In this document: piece after piece, positions 53,701-57,070 of the stretch | How the letters are laid out: every line of letters begins with the position of its first letter | Position numbering within the stretch: the first letter of the stretch is position 1 | Assembly (NCBI GenBank): GCA_030248215.1 | Contig: JASANG010003893.1 | Location: 1 to 64,000 of the forward strand | DNA from: Enoplolaimus lenunculus | Taxonomy: Eukaryota; Nematoda; Enoplea; Enoplida; Thoracostomopsidae | Length of the DNA: 64,000 nt | Direction of reading: 5' to 3' | Notes under the pieces: model-generated | What the model saw: the letters and a program-made list of their open reading frames with translations, nothing else | Told to the model about the DNA's origin: nothing | Databases searched by the model: none | Made by a program: the position numbers and the translations under genes

Positions 53701-54841
53701 GTCAATATATAGCGTTTGGCTGAGAATTTCCAAAATATTGCTTTCAGTCGAAAGAGTAAAGTTTCATATTTGCATTTCAGGTCCTCGAACCGTTATTCAC
53801 TGCTGAAACTCTGGCAACAGTGTTGGAGATCCCCATCCACAAAACGCTGATCAGAAGGCATTTGACAACTCATTTCAATAAACTTCTCGGTGCTGAAATT
53901 ATTGCTGAAAAGCGTGAATTTGCATCTGCGAATGCGATGGCGCCGTTAAGTCCGTTGCTTCGTGTGAAAGTAAGTAAAATTTAAGTAGCAGTTCCTGTAG
54001 ATTAGAGTTAAGGTGACACCGCTTTTGGTACCACCTGCTGCCTGTCATCTTTCACTGGCCGGGGCTTCTTTCCATGTCTCACATCCACTCTTGTCACCAC
54101 CCGTCGATTTTTAGGTTGCCCTGTACGCACTCACCCGTGCTGTACGCAATCACCCTCCCCCGTCGTCATTAGGTGGCGCTATGCTTGTTGACTGTTTTAA
54201 TACTTTGCGGCGTGGAAACCATGTTTGTTTGACTTGTCCCTTGGGAGTTTAGCTTCTGAACCAGTCTGTTGTTTTTGAAATGGTCGAAGAGTAATGTGTT
54301 TTGAACTCACGTCTGTTAAAAAACTAAAGAATAAACAAGAAACTACGAAAAAAGCATTAATATAATTTAATTTGAAAACCTTAATTTTTTCCGGTGGTAA
54401 CAAAGAATTGGCCCGTCTCGACTTTTATCGAAACCGCGTATCCCTGATCAGCAATTGCTTATTTTTGGTTTAAAGTGTGCAGCTGTTGTAATATTTTCGA
54501 TTGAATATCGCCGCTGTTTCGTTAAAGAAGTGATTGGCAACTGAGGATACTACAAAATACTTATTTTTGCCTGTACGCAGAAACTCGTGCAAGGGTACAG
54601 AATATGTGTAATGGTTGTTTATATATTTAATTAGATCATGAAGCGTGGTTTCTCCCTTGCGTCGCGGAGAAAATCCAACAAAGGCGAAATCTACGCCGAA
54701 CCAGATGATTTGTTGTGTCCATTGGATGTGACGTCATCGCAATCAATGCAATCGTCATTGTCACAAATACCCGACGATCCCAAATTAACGGTAAGCGATT
54801 GGAGTAGGCCAGGTTGTAGAGGTTCAAAATTTTGTTATTAG
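10535..54841 (+). CDS. PPFIBP1: Liprin-beta gene (span of 21 joined coding exons)
   Basis: Liprin-beta is a cytoplasmic scaffold. In other animals it pairs with liprin-alpha at synapses and cell-adhesion sites. Joining the exons listed below gives about 1460 residues with every junction in phase. Order: N-terminal motif FADANELLANALQQIDGLM (about 107-125); Ser/Thr/Asp-rich stretch; coiled coil (about 350-530, for example LEHERQSLSLQ and TERIKDLECHLDD); disordered region; basic motif NKRSTSAPNL (about 815); RGTAGPRL motif (about 1100); then SAM1 (about 1125-1193), SAM2 (1204-1271) and SAM3 (1294-1362). Vertebrate liprin-betas are about 900-1000 residues; the excess lies in low-complexity exons 1-2 and 10-13. 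The N-terminal motif and three-SAM layout distinguish it from liprin-alpha. A second first exon at 26903 gives a predicted isoform of about 1699 residues. Confidence 0.9.
11157..11617 (+). CDS. PPFIBP1: Liprin-beta exon 2
   Basis: The acceptor is ttctgtag and the donor CAG|gtaatg; it enters in phase 1 and leaves in phase 0, coding 154 residues. The protein is Ser/Thr/Ala-rich with a run of six Asp (DSDRDDDDDDNGSGES) and no domain. GTCGTCGAC-type codon use contrasts with the flanking intron. Confidence 0.78.
11887..12063 (+). CDS. PPFIBP1: Liprin-beta exon 3
   Basis: The acceptor is gttttatttcag and the donor ACG|gtaagt; phase 0 at both ends, 59 residues. The predicted helix KVNELAKALADALSSIPDSN and the end VRTMLTSWLGQ resemble the liprin-beta region before the coiled coil (the STAETLVEWLQS-like segment of vertebrates). 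Confidence 0.82.
12280..12647 (+). mobile_element. hAT-like MITE, family B, perfect 8-bp duplication
   Basis: The ends are cagggtgcaaatcgg and ccgattgcaccctg. TCGAGCGG flanks both sides exactly (12272-12279 and 12648-12655). This is one of the clearest insertions in the window. Confidence 0.85.
13635..14114 (-). mobile_element. hAT-like MITE, family B, with internal 24-bp minisatellite
   Basis: The ends are cagggtgcgatcgg and ctttgcagcctg; flanks are gttacaat and gttacagt (7 of 8 match). Within it, ttccgattccggtataattt is repeated five times in tandem near the right end (13978-14098), a local amplification absent from the other copies. Confidence 0.8.
14484..14896 (+). mobile_element. hAT-like MITE, family A
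   Basis: The ends are cagggtgcaattgg and ccggttgcaccctg. The flanks share TGTTAAC next to the element, offset by one base on the right. The interior holds caatttaccggaaccgg and its inverted counterpart ccggtaaa/ttaccgg. Confidence 0.75.
14976..15366. mobile_element. MITE with TAGGGATGTGCC ends and 8-bp duplication
   Basis: The terminal repeats are TAGGGATGTGCCGAT and ATCGGCACATCCCTA. GTTAAACC flanks both ends exactly (14968-14975 and 15367-15374). The subterminal part is built of repeated ATCGGCA motifs. Eight-base duplications suggest hAT-type mobilisation; the family is separate from the CAGGGTG elements. A shorter relative lies at 46812. Confidence 0.8.
15768..15858. repeat. AT-rich TATATG/CATATA tract
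   Basis: Simple-sequence DNA dominated by tatatata and acatatacg steps, partly palindromic. No further structure was recognised. Confidence 0.5.
16590..16925. mobile_element. TTAAGTA-rich palindromic MITE, copy 1
   Basis: It is built of repeated ACTTAAGTAC motifs and ends with ttcagaaacccag. The copy at 33283-33655 shows the same parts with clearer termini (cagtggttgggtttc / gaaacccagtcactg). The left terminus is diverged here. Confidence 0.5.
17377..17403 (+). repeat. Short (TTG)n microsatellite
   Basis: Nine uninterrupted TTG units; the same motif as the long tract at 18406. Confidence 0.85.
17619..17720 (+). repeat. 27-bp tandem repeat, about four copies
   Basis: The unit contains atattatatgtatatcgta plus atatttt and repeats about 3.7 times. 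It directly precedes the MITE at 17741. Confidence 0.75.
17741..18110 (+). mobile_element. hAT-like MITE, family A
   Basis: The ends are cagggtgcaaccgg and ccggttgcacccag. Flanks atctgtat and atatgtac match at 6 of 8 positions, as expected for an older insertion. The right part carries three ggaaccggaaggtcaaaaa-type repeats. Confidence 0.75.
18406..18776 (+). repeat. Long (TTG)n microsatellite, about 370 bp
   Basis: Nearly pure TTG with scattered CTG and GTG interruptions. It gives long poly-Val, poly-Leu, poly-Cys or poly-Asn frames on one strand or the other; these are not genes. It is the complement of the (CAA)n motif that encodes polyglutamine at 27671. Confidence 0.95.
19016..19073 (+). 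mobile_element. Minimal 58-bp family A terminus pair
   Basis: It begins cagggtgctgcaaccggaat and ends ccggtttgcaccctg, with nothing but terminal-repeat sequence between. It could be an internal deletion product of a longer element. The flanks do not show a clear 8-bp duplication. Confidence 0.65.
19843..20318 (+). repeat. 34-bp minisatellite, 14 copies
   Basis: The span of 476 bp is exactly 14 units of 34 bp (atgggagtgggatatatccc followed by ctatgcgatgccta). Units are almost identical: the first has gggatttatccc and one near 20205 has ctatgtgttgcc. Each unit holds the palindrome GGGATATATCCC. Confidence 0.95.
20319..20540 (+). repeat. Two tandem copies of a roughly 96-bp unit
   Basis: The sequence from ctgagtgtatcag through ggatatccggttgcgct occurs twice with few differences, and the first 20 bases of a third copy follow. 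It abuts the 34-bp array, so both probably arose by local slippage or unequal exchange. Confidence 0.8.
20865..21282 (-). mobile_element. hAT-like MITE, family B, perfect 8-bp duplication
   Basis: The ends are cagggtgcaatcgg and cgctttgcatcctg. AGATAAAC is repeated exactly at 20857-20864 and 21283-21290. Confidence 0.85.
21343..22278 (-). repeat. 26-bp satellite-like array, 36 copies
   Basis: The span of 936 bp equals 36 units of 26 bp (ggcatccgtagtagtaattt followed by cgaccc). Units are identical but for one A/G site (taattt or tagttt), one C/T variant (unit 8) and the first and last units. As 26 is not a multiple of 3 and the unit has no stop on the minus strand, all three minus frames stay open for 299-425 codons; these are not genes. 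Confidence 0.95.
22676..22745 (+). repeat. Short CCGTCCG/CGTACGG repeat
   Basis: It is built of ccgtccggcaccgtccgt and catccgtacggcgccg units, related to the longer array at 37226 and to pieces near 1130-1240. Confidence 0.6.
22946..23480 (+). repeat. Duplicated tRNA-derived SINE-like unit
   Basis: Segment 22946-23122 recurs in a longer form at 23226-23480. Shared parts are atagtgcagtg..actgtatgtatgcta, gtcgacgaaaaatgcagttg, gcgggctgtgtgccgcagtgg and cagctgctt. The first copy lacks about 50 bp of the tRNA-like head. Confidence 0.6.
23351..23430 (+). tRNA. tRNA-like SINE head (pseudo-tRNA)
   Basis: It starts GCGGGC and ends GCCCGC, a 6-bp acceptor-like pairing. The A-box-like part is TGCCGCAGTGG and the B-box-like part GAGTTCAATCGC. 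Length is 80 nt. The B box departs from consensus, so it is probably a repeat-borne remnant. Confidence 0.35.
23835..24115 (+). mobile_element. Family C MITE, second copy
   Basis: It begins cagggtttcaa, followed by gccggaacaggaacaggaat, and ends ggaattccggttgaaccatg. Its interior matches the copies at 7148 and 29245. Confidence 0.55.
24503..24625 (+). mobile_element. Family F MITE (GGATATCCGGTCG type), short copy
   Basis: The ends are caggtgcgaccggatat and atatccggtcgcaccctg, which are complementary. The flanks agree at only 5 of 8 positions. Longer relatives lie at 37798 and 48947. Confidence 0.65.
25017..25160. repeat. 22-bp tandem repeat with 44-bp dimer structure
   Basis: About 6.5 units of ggcactttctggccccgg plus ttcc or atcc. 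The TTCC and ATCC forms mostly alternate, so the higher unit is a 44-bp dimer. Confidence 0.8.
26008..26418 (+). mobile_element. hAT-like MITE, family A
   Basis: The ends are ctgggtgcaaccgg and ctggttgcaccctg. Flanks gttgtgaa and gatgtgaa match at 7 of 8 positions. It lies about 480 bp upstream of the alternative liprin-beta start codon at 26903. Confidence 0.78.
26903..28639 (+). CDS. PPFIBP1: Liprin-beta alternative first exon with 79-Gln tract
   Basis: An ATG with an in-frame stop 24 nt upstream opens 579 codons to the donor CGG|gtacgt, phase 0, so it can join exon 4 (38091, phase 0) without a frame change. The protein is Ser/Gly/Ala/Thr-rich with basic Ser motifs (VRRQRQSP, TRRGSGLAMP, YHRRGSW) and an uninterrupted run of 79 glutamines (27671-27907, CAA with some CAG). 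No folded domain is visible. GCG/TCG/GTCGTCG codon use resembles exon 2 of the same gene. Past the donor the frame stays open to 28810 but reads into a (TTTG)n tract, so that part is taken as intron. It could also be a separate gene, because no transcript links it to liprin-beta. Confidence 0.6.
28757..28791 (+). repeat. (TTTG)n microsatellite
   Basis: About eight to nine TTTG units just downstream of the alternative exon; the same motif as the large tract at 52607. Confidence 0.85.
28913..29248 (-). mobile_element. Family B MITE, truncated
   Basis: It shares the family B interior (ttgttttcgacgagttaac, gttcatgtgacgtttttg) and the right part ccagttccgctt, but lacks clear termini. The family C element begins at its right edge. 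Confidence 0.6.
29245..29584 (+). mobile_element. Family C MITE, third copy
   Basis: It starts gaatgaaccggaacaggaat and ends attccggttgtaccctg. The interior (cttttcagaaaacttgccaa, catctttgaatgcaggaaca) is shared with 7148 and 23835. Confidence 0.6.
30062..30332 (+). repeat. Diverged tandem repeat of about 31 bp
   Basis: Units of the form acaccaccgtgatggacgtg followed by cccccctaac repeat about nine times with indels in the C run. Confidence 0.8.
30909..31275 (-). mobile_element. AAGAGTGGATGATC-type MITE, copy 1
   Basis: It has AAGAGTGGATGATC-like termini, a pair of C-rich/G-rich tracts (ccccccctcattttttgggg) and a gggtacatt..aatgtaccc hairpin. It is an inverted, nearly full-length copy of the element at 34563. 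Confidence 0.7.
31276..31645 (+). mobile_element. AAGAGTGGATGATC-type MITE, copy 2, adjoining copy 1
   Basis: It starts ccaagagtggatgatcac and ends gtgatcatccactcttggtt. The arms contain gttgcatttttggccgac and its inverse, so the whole copy is an imperfect palindrome. The middle is shorter in C/G runs than in copies 1 and 3. Confidence 0.65.
31876..32284 (-). mobile_element. hAT-like MITE, family A, reverse orientation
   Basis: The ends are cagggtgcaaccgg and ccggttgcaccctg. Flanks gtgcgggt and atgcgggt match at 7 of 8 positions. Confidence 0.8.
33283..33655. mobile_element. TTAAGTA-rich palindromic MITE, copy 2
   Basis: The termini cagtggttgggtttct and ggaaacccagtcactg are inverted repeats; the inside is full of acttaagtac motifs. 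Related to 16590-16925. Confidence 0.65.
33812..34202 (+). mobile_element. hAT-like MITE, family A, perfect 8-bp duplication
   Basis: The ends are cagggtgcaaccgg and ccggttgcaccctg. CATACAGA is repeated exactly at 33804-33811 and 34203-34210. Almost identical internally to the copy at 39831, so both are recent. Confidence 0.88.
34563..34945 (+). mobile_element. AAGAGTGGATGATC-type MITE, copy 3
   Basis: It matches the reverse complement of 30909-31275 over nearly its whole length, including gtacattctatgcagaaaaa and ggcggatacacgtgtaatga. Long G and C homopolymers differ in length between copies. Confidence 0.72.
35108..35184 (+). mobile_element. Family G MITE fragment (GATTCGGATTCGG type)
   Basis: It reads gattcggattcggcaaatct and ends gatgtcaccctg, the terminus of family G (full copy at 48071). 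Its last bases and flank served as the target of the element at 35185. Confidence 0.55.
35185..35429 (+). mobile_element. hAT-like MITE nested at a family G terminus
   Basis: The ends are gaggatgcaaccg and ccggttgcactctg. ACCCTGAT is repeated exactly on both sides (35177-35184 and 35430-35437). That target includes the cacCCTG terminus of the neighbouring family G fragment, so this insertion came later. Confidence 0.8.
35759..35841 (+). tRNA. tRNA-like pseudogene with long variable region
   Basis: The A box is TGGTTCAGTGGCTGG and the B box GGGTTCGAACCTC. The length between boxes would need a long variable arm, as in Leu or Ser tRNAs. The acceptor strands pair poorly, so it is probably not functional. 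Confidence 0.4.
36275..36360. mobile_element. 86-bp palindromic MITE with perfect 8-bp duplication
   Basis: The ends are cagggttccaaccgg and ccgttggaaccctg. CTAAGTAG flanks both sides exactly (36267-36274 and 36361-36368). It is almost entirely terminal-repeat sequence, among the smallest complete elements here. Confidence 0.85.
36674..36987 (+). mobile_element. Family F MITE, diverged
   Basis: It starts cagggtcgaaccggatatgc and carries atatccggtttttgg and atatgcggttc near its right end. The duplication is unclear (tcaacaac against tcaactcc). Confidence 0.45.
37226..37520. repeat. 21-bp CCGTACGG-rich tandem array
   Basis: About 14 units of cgtccgttacccgtacggag plus c, with variants ttaccc, taattc and ttagcc. 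The period is a multiple of 3, so several frames stay open on both strands; there is no evidence that any is a gene. CGTACG palindromes recur in every unit. Confidence 0.9.
37798..38067 (+). mobile_element. Family F MITE just upstream of liprin-beta exon 4
   Basis: The ends are cagggagcgactggatatcc and atatccggtcgatccttg. GTATAGGC is repeated exactly at 37790-37797 and 38068-38075. Exon 4 starts at 38091, so only 15 intron bases separate the duplication from the exon. Confidence 0.88.
38091..38192 (+). CDS. PPFIBP1: Liprin-beta exon 4 (coiled-coil start)
   Basis: The acceptor is gatttgatttcag and the donor CAG|gtgagc; phase 0 at both ends, 34 residues. YGDITDKLQRLEHERQSLSL matches the start of the liprin-beta coiled coil. 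Either first exon can join it in frame. Confidence 0.88.
38342..38613. mobile_element. GCAGCTGCAA/CACGTGTGAA-type MITE
   Basis: It starts aaagcccgattcgcagctgc and ends tttgcacgtgtgaatgaggt. The terminal parts are inverted repeats rich in TTGCAGCTGCAA. Relatives lie at 6905, 47515 and 60121. Confidence 0.6.
38658..38705. repeat. (TA)n microsatellite
   Basis: About 24 TA dinucleotides within a longer AT-rich palindromic stretch. Confidence 0.9.
39520..39633 (+). CDS. PPFIBP1: Liprin-beta exon 5 (coiled coil)
   Basis: The acceptor is gaattttgcag and the donor GAG|gtgagt; phase 0 at both ends, 38 residues. QTERIKDLECHLDDKGHKL has clear heptad spacing and matches the family's coiled coil. Confidence 0.92.
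39831..40218 (+). mobile_element. hAT-like MITE, family A
   Basis: The ends are cagggtgcagccgg and ccggttgcaccctg. Flanks gtgttggc and gtgttgcc match at 7 of 8 positions. It is very similar to the copy at 33812. Confidence 0.82.
40647..40778 (+). CDS. PPFIBP1: Liprin-beta exon 6 (coiled coil)
   Basis: The acceptor is attgttacag and the donor CAG|gtatcg; phase 0 at both ends, 44 residues. SKLDLMSEIANLKVKFATLE corresponds to the highly conserved liprin-beta coiled-coil segment. Confidence 0.93.
41116..41233. repeat. Imperfect palindrome with CTTCAG/CTGAAG arms
   Basis: Left arm gtcctggacgttgaagcc and right arm ggcttcaacgtccaggata are complementary, and further CTTCAGTG/CACTGAAG pairs lie inside. 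It could form a hairpin of about 55 bp per arm. No duplication was recognised. Confidence 0.7.
41424..41529 (+). CDS. PPFIBP1: Liprin-beta exon 7
   Basis: The acceptor is ttggtttttag and the donor CAGC|gtaagt; phase 0 in, phase 1 out. It codes LEIERMHRLLKPGGGG and a Gly/Ser-rich loop. Confidence 0.85.
41983..42044 (+). CDS. PPFIBP1: Liprin-beta exon 8 (coiled coil)
   Basis: The acceptor is ttcattttag and the donor AAG|gtaagc; phase 1 in, phase 0 out. EDIEKLKLAVQQLMTSN matches the family's IEVQKMKKAVESLM-like segment. Confidence 0.88.
42365..42448 (+). mobile_element. Diverged MITE remnant next to the exon 9 acceptor
   Basis: It reads catccggcaatgttaatacc and ends gtatatccgtttccaccctg, resembling family F ends. 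Exon 9 begins only 21 nt further on. No clean duplication. Confidence 0.5.
42470..42530 (+). CDS. PPFIBP1: Liprin-beta exon 9 (coiled coil end)
   Basis: The acceptor is ttcattttctag and the donor CGAG|gtatgt; phase 0 in, phase 1 out. EQRIEQLSKALVDQNTNLRR continues the helix. Confidence 0.86.
42842..42984 (+). CDS. PPFIBP1: Liprin-beta exon 10
   Basis: The acceptor is tgcgttatag and the donor TCG|gtaaga; phase 1 in, phase 0 out. It codes a Ser-rich segment (RSKSSSSAYSFHGSG) ending DDITEQLKRLLS. Confidence 0.83.
43188..43317 (+). repeat. Two tandem 65-bp units with TTAGGC-like end
   Basis: gctttagctcccttttcaag ... tttaggcttagacttac occurs twice in tandem, almost identical (one base differs: tgcattt or tggattt). 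Both contain gtttaggcttaga. Confidence 0.85.
43371..43550 (+). CDS. PPFIBP1: Liprin-beta exon 11
   Basis: The acceptor is ttgttttag and the donor CCG|gtaagt; phase 0 at both ends, 60 residues. Ser/Pro-rich and disordered (RPTGLPPPPNSASF); no domain. Confidence 0.82.
43818..43930 (+). repeat. Two tandem copies of about 56 bp (GCGGCGCC type)
   Basis: ttttcggcggcgcctttatt ... cgcgcgtcaacca is followed by a second copy with ttttcagcggcgcc. GC-rich relative to the intron around it. Confidence 0.7.
44155..44481 (+). CDS. PPFIBP1: Liprin-beta exon 12
   Basis: The acceptor is ttgttttcag and the donor AGG|gtatgt; phase 0 at both ends, 109 residues. Disordered Ser/Pro/Thr-rich region with proline-directed phospho-site-like motifs (QRGTPPLT, RRVPSPSRL, RPRTPHS). 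Confidence 0.83.
45117..45978 (+). CDS. PPFIBP1: Liprin-beta exon 13 (largest constitutive exon)
   Basis: The acceptor is acggttgcag and the donor TGCAT|gtaaga; phase 0 in, phase 1 out, 287 residues plus one base. It holds the basic motif LKHNKRSTSAPNL, which matches the conserved SNKRTASAPNL of liprin-betas, then a PPPPPPPVCSYC stretch and Cys/His-containing low-complexity sequence. The frame ends at a TAA (45999-46001) if the donor is not used, so a short truncated isoform is possible. Confidence 0.87.
46812..46929. mobile_element. TAGGGATGTGCC-type MITE, short copy
   Basis: The ends are tagagatgtgccgat and ggtatcggcacatcccccta. Flanks ttcatagg and atcataag match at 6 of 8. It is an internally deleted relative of 14976-15366. 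Confidence 0.7.
47044..47290. repeat. AATCTGCTATT / CCAATTACC interspersed repeat
   Basis: The motif gccaatctgctatt recurs three times and ggccaattaccaattgg has an inverted partner aagtaattggcc near the right end. No terminal duplication was seen. Confidence 0.45.
47515..47792. mobile_element. GCAGCTGCAA/CACGTGTGAA-type MITE
   Basis: It contains gcgagaacttacagctgc and ends ttgcacgtgtgaatagcgct. Inverted counterparts ttgcagctgc and gctgcaagttctcg are visible. Confidence 0.6.
48071..48449 (+). mobile_element. hAT-like MITE, family G (AATCCGAATCCG type)
   Basis: The ends are cagggtggaaccgaatcc and the diverged attgccagcctg. Flanks ctgatgac and ctggtgac match at 7 of 8. The interior holds gaatccgaatccg and its inverse ggatttggattcgg. 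Confidence 0.75.
48947..49324 (+). mobile_element. Family F MITE, full copy
   Basis: The ends are cagggatcgaccggatat and tatccggtcgatccctg. Flanks ccatgcgc and cgatgggc match at 6 of 8. Confidence 0.75.
49853..49949 (+). CDS. PPFIBP1: Liprin-beta exon 14
   Basis: The acceptor is gttgattttcag and the donor CTAAG|gtcaga; phase 1 in, phase 2 out. It codes ESEEDSRSARPHSEQRFSRQ and the basic end YRSLKDLLR. Another GT eight bases on fits the frame less well with exon 15. Confidence 0.82.
50274..50432 (+). CDS. PPFIBP1: Liprin-beta exon 15
   Basis: The acceptor is ggtcgtttttag and the donor GTACG|gtgagt; phase 2 at both ends. LKRSSSQELEDPDIGSGSRF, then RRGGRLRGTAGPRL, matches the conserved motif just before SAM1. 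Confidence 0.9.
50957..51030 (+). tRNA. tRNA-like remnant in an intron
   Basis: The A-box-like part is TAGCTGAATGG, the B-box-like part TGCTTGAATCTT, and a CAT anticodon is possible. Stems are mostly lost, so at best it is a decayed copy. Confidence 0.25.
51132..51282 (+). CDS. PPFIBP1: Liprin-beta exon 16 (SAM1 first part)
   Basis: The acceptor is tttcattgcag and the donor AAG|gtacat; phase 2 in, phase 0 out. WDSDTLCDWLNGLGLTAYTG is the first helix pair of a SAM domain; the exon ends in ISYSDYEK, the conserved D-L-E-K position. Confidence 0.93.
51787..51898 (+). CDS. PPFIBP1: Liprin-beta exon 17 (SAM1 end, SAM2 start)
   Basis: The acceptor is tatttgcag and the donor TTAC|gtaagt; phase 0 in, phase 1 out. 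ELGMKNSLHRKKLMLALRAI is the signature last helix of liprin SAM1. Confidence 0.95.
52313..52521 (+). CDS. PPFIBP1: Liprin-beta exon 18 (SAM2)
   Basis: The acceptor is gtttattaag and the donor GCG|gttagt (a less common donor); phase 1 in, phase 0 out. WLDDIGLPQYRDTFAEARID and LNTMTVDDVVSLKV are nearly those of vertebrate liprin-beta SAM2. Confidence 0.95.
52607..52882 (+). repeat. (TTTG)n microsatellite in the SAM2-SAM3 intron
   Basis: About 275 bp of TTTG with GCTTG and GTGTG interruptions. The open Cys/Leu/Phe/Val frames on + and Lys/Gln/Thr/Asn frames on - come from the repeat and are not genes. Confidence 0.95.
53205..53354 (+). CDS. PPFIBP1: Liprin-beta exon 19 (SAM3 first part)
   Basis: The acceptor is gtttaccttatag and the donor CTG|gtaagt; phase 0 at both ends, 50 residues. 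ISEWLRSVDLAEFTPNLMCA matches SAM3 of liprin-beta. Confidence 0.95.
53585..53659 (+). tRNA. tRNA-like remnant in an intron
   Basis: It starts gttctctcgggttcaacgg and has a B-box-like ggattcaattcc, with an outer TTCTC/GAGAA pairing. The A box and anticodon arm are poor; it is probably SINE-derived. Confidence 0.25.
53781..53969 (+). CDS. PPFIBP1: Liprin-beta exon 20 (SAM3 end)
   Basis: The acceptor is tttgcatttcag and the donor AAA|gtaagt; phase 0 at both ends, 63 residues. VLEPLFTAETLATVLEIPIH and HLTTHFNKLLGAE are the family's SAM3 ending. Confidence 0.95.
54635..54841 (+). CDS. PPFIBP1: Liprin-beta exon 21 (last traced exon)
   Basis: The acceptor is atatttaattag, phase 0. It codes IMKRGFSLASRRKSNKGEIY followed by EPDDLLCPLD, matching the liprin-beta tail after SAM3. 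A donor (ACG|gtaagc at 54790) would allow a further exon, but no match to the remaining vertebrate C-terminus was found downstream. Reading through gives 16 more residues and a TAG at 54839-54841. The exact 3' end is uncertain; 54790 is the alternative boundary. Confidence 0.75.
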   Translation: MMKRGFSLASRRKSNKGEIYAEPDDLLCPLDVTSSQSMQSSLSQIPDDPKLTVSDWSRPGCRGSKFCY

Positions 54842-55098
54842 CTCCGTAATGGCGGCGCTGTATTAATCTATGGTCAGGGGTGCGTTATACTCGCAGAAAA
54901 TCGGCCACGCGTAGTTTGTTGGAAATTATTTTGATTGGTGACGCGCGGCCGGCAGTCGGTACTGTAAATTATAGCACAACCCCAAGGCCATGGTTTAACA
55001 TACGAGTTCTTTGCAGCTGTTGTAAGTGAGTGTATTTGAAATAAGTTGGCCAAAGTTGCTACCGTAGAAGCACAGTAGTGATAACAGCATTTTTTAAA

Positions 55099-55104
55099 AA
55101 TAAA
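55099..55104 (+). promoter_or_regulatory. Candidate polyadenylation signal for liprin-beta
   Basis: AATAAA lies about 258 nt after the TAG at 54841. It is the first canonical hexamer downstream that I noticed, which supports the read-through ending of exon 21 but proves nothing alone. Confidence 0.3.
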
Positions 55105-55850
55105 ACTATTAAGTAGATGTTTGTTAACCTGAGCGGATGTTCTATGCTGCAGATTACCTTTGTGGCATCCTAAGCTCGTAGAGTCAGTCAGTAATGATAG
55201 GTGCTACTTACTAGTCATTTTGAGAATATCGCTTCCTGATACTTTTTAGGAATCAATATCTGAACACTGGTTGCAATCAAGTGCGACTTCAAATGTCTGA
55301 AGACAGATTTCACATGACTGCGGACGCTTAAAACGATGCTCATTCTTTAGAATTATTTGAAATGAAAATTGTGTTTATTTTATTGTGTTGTGCTATAATT
55401 TGTAAGTAATTCAATATTATGTTGTTTTTTGTGTAACAGAATTTATATGTGCTATTTTAATTTATAGCAACTGCAAATTGTAACCATACGACAGAGTAAA
55501 TTGGATGACGTAGTTTTGGCACTAGCATGGGTGCAATGTCTAACTTTTGAAGGAATCGGTTGATGAATACTGGATCAACGTTTGTCGAAGTGGACGTGGT
55601 GTCTTGAAATGGTAGGCTGAGAAGTTTGTTTAAAAGTCGGAGCGGCAGTGCCTCGAAGGTATGAACATTCCTGGGAAAAAATAATACAGTCATGAACGGA
55701 ATCAAGTGCGCAGTTACTGTGATTTCGTCTGCGGTCGCGGTCTTGTAATCGCGTCGGATTTTCTCTGATTGGGACCAGTCGCGTTTAGAGACGTTTTTGT
55801 AGTCGCGTCTCCCACAGCAGTTGTGACCGCGTGTACAAACGTTTGAAAAG

Positions 55851-55978
55851 TTCGGCCAATGTTACTTTAAGGACGTACCTAAGCCTAAACCTAAGCAAAA
55901 AATGTATTCTAGAATCTAAACCTACTCTTTTATAGGCCCATCAGAAACCTGGACGCCCCTTAAAGTAACATGGGCCAA
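55851..55978. repeat. Compact TTAGGC-arm foldback element
   Basis: The ends are ttcggccaatgttactttaa and ttaaagtaacatgggccaa, inverted repeats of each other. The inside has cctaagcctaaacctaagc and tctagaatctaaacct. The right half closely matches 2008-2107. Confidence 0.65.
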
Positions 55979-57070
55979 ACGTTCATTACTAAGTTATAGT
56001 CGCAGGGACAGCGGACGTTTAATATCAAAGTTGCTATCGTTTGCGTCCAAGGAACAAATGATCGTGATCAGAACAGATGTTTAGAACGTATCGCGATAGT
56101 TTGTATATGCTAAAGTATGATTTTTGTGTTTATTTTGTTGTGAATCTGCCTTTTGATTAGTTTTGGTGACGGCTTCTATTGGTGCTCATATTAATTATAT
56201 TATTTTTATTTTGTTTCTTCGATAACTGGAACCGAACGCAATGTTTTCGGAGCTTTACTGGATTCAATGATATTTTTGTGTTTGTGTTTACATAACAACA
56301 GAAATGCAAATGGTTCTGGTTAATACAGTTGTGACGGTGCCTTATGAATGTTATCTAATTTGCGTGTATTTATATATGTTTATGTATAATAACTGCCAAG
56401 ATGGCAGAATTTGGACTTCTTTGTCTGTATTTTGATTTGACGAGACAGCTTTTAGTCTGCGGTTTGTTTCAGCTGATAGCAGTCAAGCTCGACACTCTAC
56501 TTGTAGATGCTCATACAGGAGTGTCCAGGCACTATACGTCTGAACGTAGAGCTTAGGCCTGAGTTTATATAACGTAATGGTTAAATCCAACTAGGGACTG
56601 TGGTGTATATCTGCGATTTTACCTGTAATCTAAAATGTTTACAGAGGATTCGCTGCTGTAGGCGCAGACACGAATGAGAGAGGGTCCACATTTTGAATCT
56701 CAGTCAGTATGAGCCTATCAATTATTAGCTTCAATTTATTGTGGATAGACTGCGTAAGTCCTAAGTAGAGTATTCAAAACAGATGCTCAAATAACCCGCA
56801 TAAAGTTTAAAGTCCAGAAAAAAATTAACAGACCTGCCAGTCAACAATGCTGCGGAGAAAGAATATAACAAAGATGGATGTTGGGTCCAGCTAATAGCCC
56901 GTAACCGAAGAACTGTGAAACCTCCTGGAGAGAAAAATAAATGGCATCCATCTCTTATTCGGTTCACTACAATACTGTTATGGATAAGGTATGGTGGTTT
57001 GGTTCCTTCAATAAGGCTGGAGATAATTCGTTTATTTTCAGTGTGCAACAGTCTGTATCGATACGAATCT

